Shown: one piece after another, positions 25,102 to 33,907 of the stretch
How the letters are laid out: every line of letters starts with the position of its first letter
How positions within the stretch are numbered: position 1 is the stretch's first letter
NCBI RefSeq assembly: GCF_048128805.1
Contig: NC_136008.1
Location: 14,140,572-14,204,571 of the forward strand
From: Centroberyx gerrardi
Taxonomy: Eukaryota; Chordata; Actinopteri; Beryciformes; Berycidae
Direction: 5' to 3'
Length of the DNA stretch: 64,000 bases
Notes under the pieces: model-generated
The model's database searches: none
Told to the model about the DNA's origin: nothing
What the model saw: only the letters and a program-made list of their open reading frames with translations
Made by a program: the position numbers and the translations under genes

Positions 25102-27418
25102 GTGTGAGCAGGTTATTGCACTGTCCATTTCAGTGTATCTCGATGGGATAACTGATGTTTCTGACACTGTCCTCTGACAGAGAAAAGAATTTAATGTTTA
25201 TTGTTATCTTTGGACCTCCCACATTATCACAAGGTCTCTCTATTTCAAAACCCCTCTGAAATATCTATGCTGGTTATAATGACCACACCTGTTTATTTTA
25301 TTCTCTAAATCCCCCTCACTGTGACTAGATGACTATTCAACTTTCCCTCAGAAATCAAGCCTTCCCCCAACCCCCACCTCCATGTTCCTCACTCCTCCTG
25401 TATCCATTTATGCCGCCATTTTTCTCCTTCCTTTACACTGTTTTCTCTCATCCTCTGTGCCCTTCTCATTTCTCCTTCTCGTTCTAACCATACTCCTCTC
25501 AGACGCTGGACAAGAGAGATGTGAAACAGCTGAACATCCACTGGCTGAGAGCCCAGATGGGCATCGTATCCCAGGAGCCCGTGCTGTTCGACTGCAGCTT
25601 GGCCGAGAACATTGCCTACGGAGACAACAGTCGCACTGTGACCATAGAGGAAATACAGACAGCCGCTAAAGCAGCCAACATTCACAGTTTCATAGAAACC
25701 CTGCCACAGGTACCACTGTAATATTCTGATTTTTCAGTCATACTATTTATTATTCTCAACTATGACAAAGCCTCTGATATGATCCTGCAAAGAGTTAAAA
25801 ATACAAGGGCAATATGATTTTGGTCACGTATTTAATTTTATATCCAACAGTTATCTTTACAACATCTCAAGGCCTACTACAGTCTCTTAGTCAGAGATAT
25901 AAATTGATAAAGATATGGCTTTTCTTTGTTGGTGTGCCAGTGATACAACAACTCCAAGACGTCAGCTACTAATAAATGCAGTTCATCTAAGTTTTCTTGC
26001 CTGAGTTGAAAGGATTGTTATTGAATGAACTCCTCCTCTAAAGATTGTGTCTGTCATTGTTTTTCTCAATATTACATCAGTATGTACCTCTCTCTCTCTC
26101 TCTCCACCTGTCTGTTTGTGTGAGTAGAAGTATAACACTCAGGCAGGTGATAAGGGCACCCAGCTGTCCGGGGGTCAGAAGCAGCGTATAGCCATCGCCC
26201 GCGCCATCCTCCGCAACCCCAAAGTGCTGCTGCTGGACGAGGCCACGTCCGCACTCGACACTGAGAGTGAGAAGGTGAGTACGTTTCCCACGTTTTCCTC
26301 TCTCACCATTCAGGCTCATTATAGGGATTCATGCAGGGAGATCCCATAAGTAAACATGTCGTCCCCCACGAATGATGCAGGCACCCCTTGGACCAATCAG
26401 TAACAAGATCAGGGGTGGAAAAATATCCTACTCAAGTGCGAAACTTCTACTTAAGTAGAGAAAATGACTAGTATAAAAATCTATTTTTAAAATGTACACA
26501 GAGTAAAGGTTACTGAATTACTTTTTACAAAAGAGAACGTGATCTTTTCCATACAATTCTAAAAGGCTGAGAGGACAGAGCTCAAAGTAGCTTCTTTTAA
26601 TTGGGAAAAAAAAAAAAAAAAATCAAGTAAAGCCGGATTTTCTTCTCTGCTGACTGACCGCCAATTTATGACTGGCCAGTTTCTGATGCAATGCTTATGG
26701 AGAGCAAATTTGTACTCTGTAATGGACTCTGTATAATACTTAAGTCAAAACATACTTAAATAAAAGTAACAAAATACAATTACACAGAAAAGGTATTCAA
26801 TTACAGCAACTAACTAGTCATTAGTTACTTCCACCCTTGAACAAGATGCATCATCCCTCCAAGGTTTATTATAATTGGACCAATGGTGTAACAGTTGTGG
26901 CCTTTCAAAGTTTGAATTTTTTACCTTCAATTATAGCATCCCCATCAGGCCAATCAGTGTAATGTCACCAGAGCACACTGCCAAAATGCATCATCCCTCC
27001 AAGTTTTGTCAAAATCAGACTCCTAAAAACACAGATGGTCTGAATGTTACATGGATCACTACAGAAACTGGCTCTGAAAAGATAACTGCTGACAAAAGCA
27101 CTTATGAGTAAAAAAGAAAAGTGACAACAAGCCCCGGCCTCCCCGAAGTGTTTTCATCTAATTTCATGTAACCTGACTGCCGTTACTCCCCCCTCCCCCT
27201 GCCCTCTCCAGGTGGTGCAGGAGGCTCTGGACCAGGCCAGGCAGGGCAGGACGTGTATCGTCGTGGCCCACCGTCTGTCCACCATCCAAAACGCAGACCG
27301 CATCGCTGTCTTCCAGGGAGGCGTGGTGGTGGAGCAGGGGAAACACCAACAGCTGCTGGCCAAGAAGGGAGTCTACCACACACTGGTCACCACACAGATG
27401 GGCCACGGGAGGGAATGA
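11339..27418 (+). CDS. abcb4: P-glycoprotein, full ABC transporter (ABCB1/ABCB4 type)
   Basis: Two-halved B-subfamily ABC exporter, predicted 1,299 aa (human ABCB1 is 1,280). Coding exons: 11339-11400, 11632-11719, 12596-12758, 13238-13286, 13727-13918, 14562-14733, 14960-15084, 15437-15608, 15721-15834, 17088-17198, 17357-17482, 17914-18117, 18217-18387, 19044-19205, 19807-20019, 20552-20698, 20833-20937, 21271-21348, 21579-21662, 21813-22016, 22163-22263, 22446-22586, 24363-24519, 24648-24845, 25503-25709, 26128-26274, 27212-27418. All junctions are GT-AG and in phase. NBD1 has Walker [10 protein letters not shown] (435-443), signature MSGGQ (539-543) and Walker B ILLLDE (559-564). NBD2 has GSSGCGKST (1089-1097), LSGGQ (1195-1199) and VLLLDE (1215-1220). 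Sequons at N100, N105 and N112 lie in the first extracellular loop. The family uses ATP to export amphipathic drugs or flip phospholipid at the plasma membrane. Teleost ABCB1 and ABCB4 names are used interchangeably, and the crot/rundc3b neighbours fit either. Confidence 0.95.
11423..11492. repeat. (CT)n microsatellite in abcb4 intron 1
   Basis: About 70 bp of pure CT starting about 22 bp after the donor of the start-codon exon. Confidence 0.95.
12024..12060. repeat. (GT)n microsatellite
   Basis: GT run ending in GCGCGCG, in abcb4 intron 2. Confidence 0.95.
12252..12343. repeat. (GT)n microsatellite
   Basis: About 92 bp of GT with scattered GA and GC units, in abcb4 intron 2. Confidence 0.95.
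13328..13553. mobile_element. Unnamed miniature element, copy A (abcb4 intron 4)
   Basis: Left end GTGAAAACCTTGCATCTCCAAAATG and right end AAAATTGGAGATACAAAGTTTTCAC are inverted counterparts over about 25 bp. The interior shares AACTAAGAAAAA, GGGTTTTGAAAG and CAACCCATAGAAGAACGTG with the copies at 14300 and 30284. It is non-coding, and the superfamily is unknown to me. Confidence 0.7.
14300..14458. mobile_element. Unnamed miniature element, copy B (abcb4 intron 5)
   Basis: A shorter copy of the same family. It keeps the left-end core CACCAAAATGTAAATG, the interior CAAGAACGAAGAAAAACAG and the right end AAGATTGGAGTTATGAGGTT followed by TTCAC. The middle third is missing. Confidence 0.65.
16740..16786. 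repeat. (GT)n microsatellite
   Basis: GT run in abcb4 intron 9, the 1.25-kb intron between the exons ending 15834 and starting 17088. The rest of that intron holds nothing I recognise. Confidence 0.95.
18454..18915. mobile_element. Miniature inverted-repeat element (TTGGGGA termini), abcb4 intron 13
   Basis: The left end TATTGGGGAGTAAAAGTACTT pairs with the right end AAAAGTAACTTTCCCCAA. About 460 bp, AT-rich and non-coding. The AGTTACT-rich arms and GGGGA termini resemble a common fish family with ends CAGTGTTGGGGAAAGTTAC, placed with hAT elements by memory. The flanking duplication is not clear. Confidence 0.6.
19208..19237. repeat. (CA)n microsatellite at abcb4 exon 14 donor
   Basis: The CA run begins directly after the donor of exon 14 (19044-19205). 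Confidence 0.95.
19490..19532. repeat. (ATT)n-(AGT)n compound trinucleotide repeat
   Basis: TTA units pass into AGT units, in abcb4 intron 14. Confidence 0.9.
19580..19672 (+). mobile_element. 3' tail fragment of a teleost non-LTR retrotransposon or SINE
   Basis: The sequence TCATTGTAAATACAAATTTG, then CTTGCCTGGTTAAATAAAGG and a GTTAAATAAATAAAAA tail, matches from memory a 3' end found at thousands of fish loci, where it closes non-LTR elements. Only the tail is present. It sits in abcb4 intron 14, sense to the gene. Confidence 0.55.
20118..20430. repeat. (CTCA)n tetranucleotide array with higher-order pattern
   Basis: About 310 bp of ACTC units in abcb4 intron 15. Longer units such as CTCACTCGTTCTCTCATTTA recur several times, so the array expanded as blocks as well as single units. 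Open frames reading SLTHSLTH are an effect of the repeat. Confidence 0.9.
20509..20546. repeat. (CT)n polypyrimidine tract of abcb4 exon 16
   Basis: The CT run ends in GTAG|GATGAG, so the microsatellite itself is the polypyrimidine tract of the exon 16 acceptor (exon starts 20552). Confidence 0.9.
21130..21166. repeat. (CA)n microsatellite
   Basis: Pure CA run in abcb4 intron 17. Confidence 0.95.
21668..21710. repeat. (CA)n microsatellite
   Basis: CA run with CGGA interruptions directly after the exon 19 donor. Confidence 0.9.
22391..22440. repeat. (CT)n polypyrimidine tract of abcb4 exon 22
   Basis: Interrupted CT run ending in TATAG at the exon 22 acceptor (exon starts 22446). Confidence 0.9.
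22773..22892. repeat. Perfect inverted repeat, 46-bp arms
   Basis: Arms 22773-22818 and 22847-22892 are exact reverse complements (46 of 46), separated by a 28-bp AT-rich loop. The arms begin GTTGAAATCAATACCTTGAT. Confidence 0.95.
22895..22938. repeat. Perfect palindrome, 22-bp arms, no spacer
   Basis: Arms 22895-22916 and 22917-22938 are exact reverse complements, starting GAGCCATATCGTGATATATA. It begins two bases after the larger inverted repeat ends. Confidence 0.95.
23509..23539. repeat. (CA)n microsatellite
   Basis: CA run in abcb4 intron 22. The rest of this 1.8-kb intron right of the hAT element holds nothing I recognise. Confidence 0.95.
25043..25107. repeat. (GT)n microsatellite
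   Basis: About 65 bp of GT in abcb4 intron 24. Confidence 0.95.
26350..27070. repeat. Interspersed repeat split by a hAT insertion (abcb4 intron 26)
   Basis: Pieces AACATGTCGTCCCCCACGAATG (26355) and GCATCATCCCTCCAAG (26848, again at 26990) match the sequence at 33620-33810 (AACATGTCATCCCCACGAATG, GCATCATTTCCTCCAAG, then GTCAAAACCGGAT). The repeat is interrupted at 26410-26839 by a younger hAT element. No coding capacity; the family is unknown to me. Confidence 0.6.
26410..26839. mobile_element. hAT-type miniature element with 8-bp target duplication
   Basis: Starts CAGGGGTGGAAAAATA and ends TTACTTCCACCCTTG, with inverted ends over about 11 bp. Flanked by a perfect AACAAGAT duplication (26402-26409 and 26840-26847). 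430 bp, non-coding, with an internal poly(A) run near 26609. It is inserted into an older repeat. Confidence 0.87.
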
Positions 27419-28218
27419 AAGAACAGGCAGCGGATGGAAAGAGAGATGCAGTGATAAATCTACACTGGTTTTGGTGTTTTTAACTCTTATTTGTCCCAGG
27501 CAATTTTGACTGATTTATCAACCCTCTGCTCTACATTCATACAGTCAAACACAGTCAGTCTTCTACTATTGGCAGCTCCAGTGGAGCAGCTGCCCTGCTC
27601 AAGGGCAGCGAGTGTTTCCTAGCATGTTTGGAGATTTGACCCAGTGACCTTTTAGCCTAGCGAGCTAGAACTCCCATCCTGCTGTAGCTCTGTGGGTCAG
27701 AGAGTCAAGTTAGGACCAGGCAAGTGACTTTTCAGTGAAAAGTCTGCTTCACAAACCTCTATGCTGCTGCCTGTTCGTTGTTTCTTGCCCTCTACCTGCA
27801 CATATTTTCATATGCACCTTGTTTGAAAATATCCTTGTTTATGACTGTAGCTTGTAACTTGGGACTTTATGGTCAGTACTCTTTCTTCCTGGGTGGAGCT
27901 GCTTGATACCTACAACTGTTTCTTGACCTCTGGTGCCACCTTCCTTAAGTGCCGAATACTTATGACAAATGTATGCATGCGCCTTCACATACACTTCAAT
28001 GTTAACAATACACTGGATTTAAGATGCATCATACAACAATGTCTCTGACACTGGGATCTCATCATCATGGAGCAAATTGTGTTCTATATATTTGGACCAA
28101 TGTTTAGATAATTATTTTGTTATTGTTGATGATTATTATGAGATTTAGCTTCTTCTACAGTCCATGAGTTCATGATAGTGGAGCACAAGTGCCTGAACAT
28201 TTTATGTTACAGCCAAAA

Positions 28219-28360
28219 AATAAATAAAAATAAAACTGGGTTGTGCAGATGTGAATTTTTGTATCATAGAAGCACTTAAAATTACTAAGAATCATATTTT
28301 TTTTCTACAAATGCACTGAATTACTAACCTTTGTTGGAGAATATGCTTTTAACTATTAAA
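28219..28360 (+). terminator. abcb4 poly(A) signals
   Basis: AATAAA at 28219 and again just after it, then ATTAAA at 28355-28360, lie 0.8-0.94 kb downstream of the abcb4 stop. The 3'UTR is therefore inferred to run 27419 to about 28380. It contains nothing else recognisable apart from a possible old repeat near 27560-27670. Confidence 0.55.
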
Positions 28361-28493
28361 GTTTTATATTCAATTACTGAACCATTGCCTCGTTTTTAAA
28401 TCAACTGACTCAGTTTACTTCAGTTCTTGTCAATTAGGCTTGATGGAGGAACAAAACTAATAAATAACAGCAGACAGATGAAATTCTCTCCAT

Positions 28494-28499
28494 TTTATT
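28494..28499 (-). terminator. crot distal poly(A) signal (inferred)
   Basis: AATAAA on the minus strand about 1.4 kb downstream of the crot stop. Nearer alternatives lie at about 29068, 29126 and 29343. The interval 28500-29915 is taken as crot 3'UTR and has no other feature that I can see. Confidence 0.4.
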
Positions 28500-29915
28500 T
28501 GATCATTCATACTATACATTTCCAAATGACTTCCATTTAACGCCAGTATCTTAATAACAACATTACATTAATTGTACATTTTTTCAATGGTATTGAAGTT
28601 CAGACTTAAACATATTGAACCATTTCTCATTTGGATATTTGAAGGAAGTACAATTCTATTCACATTCTTGTCATTCACAAAAGGGAAGTCAACGATTACA
28701 GACCTGGTGGTTATTGTAAGGCTTAAAATGCAGTAGAAATGTGCAAGAAAGGAGATCCACTGTTCAGAGATGTTTTACTGTAGTCAGTATAATGTAATGC
28801 CATTTTCAACATTCAACAGTATTTGAATTGACAGACATAAGAAACATGAATATTGCATAGAGTGGATTACTCATAAGGGATCAAGTGACTGAGGTTTTTT
28901 GTTCAAAGAAGACACAGTAATCTGCAAACTAACAGTTTCACTGATCCAGCAAACTGATCCAAAACAAATCTTAGAGCTTATTCTGCAATACCTCAGTAGC
29001 CTTAGAATAATTAAAACAAAGCACTTCAGTGATTAAGTAATGTCTGATAAATCCAATAGAAAGCTTTTATTATTTTTATTCGTAAGGCATGGGCAAATGT
29101 CTTGAGAACTTATCTTAGGGAATGTTTTATTATTGTTAAAATTTGAACATGAACAACAGGAATTAGTTGTTGTAGCCTCAACTTTATCTCTTCATATTTG
29201 AACATTTAGGTCTGTCTTTGGTGGAGCTTATGAGTTGAGTAGTGTTTTAAAATTCTGTAGGTTTGTGTAGGGACGGCCAATCTGAAAAATAAAATATGGC
29301 AAATTATTTTCATTGAACTGCTATCAAGCTTGTTATTCTATACATTTATTTGGAATGTCCTAAGTCATTATCACAGCTAAATCTAAGGCTAAGAGTCAAA
29401 ATAACCAGAAGTTTAAATTGTTTTCAACAAGCCTCTAGCTAACAGTTGCATCTGTGTCTGTTGTATCTTTTACCTGCTAGGGACAGACGGCATAAAAACA
29501 TACAGTAGCTCTATGTTGATCATTAGCTCTATTCTTTCCCATTAGCAATAGCTCAGCTAAAATGTGGGTTAATACTGTCAAGTTTTAAAATTCAACAATC
29601 TCAATAAAATTTCTATTAGAATCACTGCAGGAAAAAAATATATACATCCAAAAGAGCAATTGATATAGACACCATAAAAACCGAAAGAAGTAAAGAAACA
29701 ACTAATGGATTTTAAATGCCAAACCCACAGGATAATCTCCCCGGCTACCTTTGCATTGATCTGTGCAGAAAACAAACATGACTATCACTAGCTGTCGGCA
29801 ATTAACTGGGGCTTTGTGGACTGTGAGTGCATGAGTGTTCAAACAAGCTGTGAGGTAAAAGGCAAACAGGATAAAACAGGCCTGTTCAGCTCCTCTGTCT
29901 GTTGTTGTCGGACAG

Positions 29916-31642
29916 TTACAGCTGAGACTTGGTGGCCAGCTGGAGGATCTCATGCAGGGAGCTGCACAGATTCTTGAAGAGTGACTCAGCATCCGTCTGC
30001 GGGTCAGATTTCCACGCTGAGACGGAAGCCACAATCCTGCAGGAAAGGAAGTGTAGATTAAATGATAGTTGCTTAAAATGTCAGTAAGGTACACAGAATG
30101 TCTAACATTTAACCAACAGATGAATTGTAACCCTATTGATAATTATAGTCTAAACATGTACAAGTTGGGGCAAATACAAAAAAAACAGCTTAAGGAATTC
30201 TATCTATCCATCTAACCATCTATCTATCATTGACAACTGTATTAAAATGCATTTGTCCAGGTGACTGACACTGATGCATGTCGCTGCTGTTGTGTGAAAA
30301 TCTTGTATCACCAAAATGTCAACTTTTCAAGAACTAAGAAAAACAGCCTTGTTTTTAGCTTGACCATCATGCTTTTTCAAGTTCATTCAGTGGGGTTTGA
30401 AAGGGTTTAATTGGCCCAAGGGTGATCAAATTTTTTCAACCTATAGGGGAGCATGTAATCCTGAAATCACCAAAATTGGGGATTTGAGGTTTTCACAGGA
30501 CAACAGTGATATGTAAACTTGTTTCTGTCTTGTCTGCCAACCTGTCATCTCTGATGCGGTAGAAGAAGCCATAGCCGTGTTGCACCATGGGAGCCACAGC
30601 TCCGAGAACTGTGGTGTAGCCCACCAAACTGGACGACACCACAAAGTTACCACCTCCACCGCTGCAGAGACAAACACAGCTCAGTTAGTTACACACAGTC
30701 ACTCACATAGACAGACAGATCCAGCTTGTACTTGTCATTACAATGCAATTTCCTGAATCTGCTCATAAAGATCTGATGAGATCATATTGCTGTGTGTACA
30801 CATTAAATATCCATTATGGCACCCGTGGCTGTTTTGTATTTAAATTTGTTCCACATAACTTTTTCTTCTCCGTCCCTACACAGTGCTAATATACACTTTG
30901 TTTGACAGGACAAGCAATTTCCCATCTTTGTGCATCTATACCTGTGATTTAATGGGTCATGGCGTGATTGGATGGCTGAGGTCGAATGTTAAGTGAAATG
31001 TTAAGTGTGACAGACGTGCACAACTATATGTAAACAGCTGTACTGTCTTTTACTGGCTGTACCTCTTAGCATAGAGGGGATCCATGAAGAGATCTGGAGT
31101 GGGACGTCCCTCCTCCTTGGCGATCAGATACAGCCCGAGGAGATGTCTGTCAAAACCTGGCAACAATATCATGCAATAGCACGCAAAATGAATCGATATC
31201 GCAGACAAGCACAGACAAGCACAGACAAGCAAACCAGTGTTTCCCACATAAGAATCCAAACAGCATGTAAGCCTAATACTCCCAACTGAAACAATTTTCT
31301 TTAGTGTTATGACAGCTACTTTAGACAGGGTGGTCTCCACCTATTTAACAGTTTGGGGAAACACTGACACATACACACGTCAAACACTTACGGACATCCA
31401 GTATGTAAAATAAACTGACCTTTTCCGTCCTGGGCTTCAGCCATCAGTTTGTTGTGCTTGTTGAAGGCCAGCAGCAGAGCTTTCCTCTTGGCATCGGCCT
31501 GAGAGAAGAACAATAATGTTGATATTAATTTGTGATGCACTCTATCAAATAAGCAACTACTGCTTTTACGTCTTTCCGTTCCATGATTTTGCAGTAGTGA
31601 AGGTCTTCATGTTGTAGCCAGGTCTCCCTCTCTCCCTCTCAC

Positions 31643-31693
<51 letters not shown>

Positions 31694-33529
31694 GCATGTG
31701 GGGTCCAGCATGGCCTGACACCAGTTCACAGCCTCCTGGGTGCAGGGTCGCATGGTCTCCGTCCTGCCGTGGTAGAACCTGCGAGTCATGGCCGTCTCAT
31801 AGCAGCTACCCGGCCTGAGAGAGGGAGGAGGAGACAATCTAGCACTTCATTTATACTTTTCAAATATCTGTAATGGTGTGGACAAATTTTTAGCCGATCC
31901 TCGCCTTCCATGCATTCTGTAGTAGGCCAACTGCATCGCCAGCTGAATAAAGGTGTCAGGATGCAGCTTCCTCTGTTTGATAGCTGCTTTTCCAAAGGAG
32001 GTGAAGGCGTAACACACCACCTGCAGGTTCTGTGTCTGTAAAAACAGAGAGAAAGCGGACAGTCACTTAGCTGTGATTAAGGTTAAGTCATTAGGGTCAA
32101 GTCATTTTGTGGGGTGTTTTTTGCGGTGTAGTTCGGTGTTTCCTATTGGCTCACTGTCTCCAGGTATTGTTGTTTGGCGAGGCTGATGTCACTCCGGACT
32201 TTTTCATCCACAGTAAACACCAGTTCCTCAGGAGGAGGCATCGGTCTGACCGTGTCTGAGCCCTAAAAAGACATACACATCTTTGTGTGAAAAAAGTCAA
32301 TGGATAACTTCTGATTGAACTGTCAATAACAAAAAAAATGGATGCAGGGGAAGAATCTCAATTTATGTACAGCAACAAGTTAATAGCCAATGTTTACCTT
32401 CCATTTGCCTTCTGTAGCTTTGAGCTGCTGGTCCACATAGTAACACATAGACACAAGCACCATGGCATCATATGGTGCATGCTGCAAAACAAGGTGATTT
32501 GAGGTTTTAATCAATAATTTTGTTCCCCTCAAAGTTTTAAGATTTGAAACATTAGAATGCTTTGCCTTTTGACAGCCTCTAGGTAAGACTCCAAAAAAAG
32601 CAATATGACGTTCTTGAATCTGAAAACTTTGTCATATAGCTTTTGTGTAGCTAGTTTGTTTAAATTCGATTGGATGAACTTTATTATTTAAGGGGTAAAT
32701 TGCTGTTGCATGAAAGAACAACACTACATAGTAAGACAACGATAAATAGGTAGCTAGTCAAAAAGTTAAACATGCCCAAACAAACATCCAAGTGCGGTGG
32801 CGCTTATCTAAAAACTTGCACACTGTGTCTTTTACCTGTCGTCTTCCATCAACACACATACACACACAAACAAACAAACTCACATCACAAATTGATCCAA
32901 AAGTGCCGTCTGAGAATGAGATTGAATTGTAGGATTTGTCTCCCCAGCGGATGGTGGGGTCGCCTGTCAGGGCCTCCAGGGTCATCTGGGTTCAGAGTTG
33001 AAAGGTCACACAATCAGACACGCAACTCTTTTCTTTTAAAACTGCCACAATGAGACTGACACTGTAAACGTTGAATCATGAAATCATAAATGATAAAAAC
33101 TTGTGCAGCCTGTACATGCGTGTAGTTCTCTGGGGTCGAGTAGGGTTTCGCATCATCCAGGCACACGATGAACAGACTGCTCTGGATGGTCTCCAGGATG
33201 GTCTTATTGATCGGATCAACGCTTATCAGATGCTCCCTGGCCTGGAGAGAGAGAGAGTGGACACAGGAGAGTTCATAGTATTGACTTTCAGGTATGATCT
33301 ATTGATATGAAAAGTTTTCCACCAATGCAGCCCATAATCTGTTTTCTCATGTTAGATCTTTTGCTCTAACTGAGCTGTGCACCAAAGTGTTTGATCTCCA
33401 AACCTCAGCACCCTCACCTTCGCCCAGCGCGTCCTCTCCTCTGAGGTGAGGACAGCGACTCCATTTCCATCTGGCTCTCCCTCACAACGCTCTTTCACAT
33501 AGCTCAGCTGCCTACACAGGTGCACACAA

Positions 33530-33614
<85 letters not shown>

Positions 33615-33871
33615 GAAACAAACATGTCATCCCCACGAATGTAACTGTAGCGCCTCCCTTGGCCTAATAATTTTGCCAAATGCCACAACACAATGGTGAC
33701 ATCATGCATCATTTCCTCCAAGTTTCGTCAAAACCGGATCAGCGGTGTCTGAGATATTGTGCGTGACGGGCGGACAGACAGCTGAGCGGCAGACCAACGA
33801 ACACAGACCCATCCATCACATGACATAATCATATGTTGATTAGACCGTTTTTTCTGAGTGATTTCTGAGTG

Positions 33872-33907
<36 letters not shown>

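Noticed and set aside
27560-27670. Possible tRNA-like or SINE fragment in the abcb4 3'UTR
   Set aside because: Words such as GGAGATTTGACCCAGTGACC resemble fish repeat text, but no boundaries, box A/B pair or second copy in the window could be shown.
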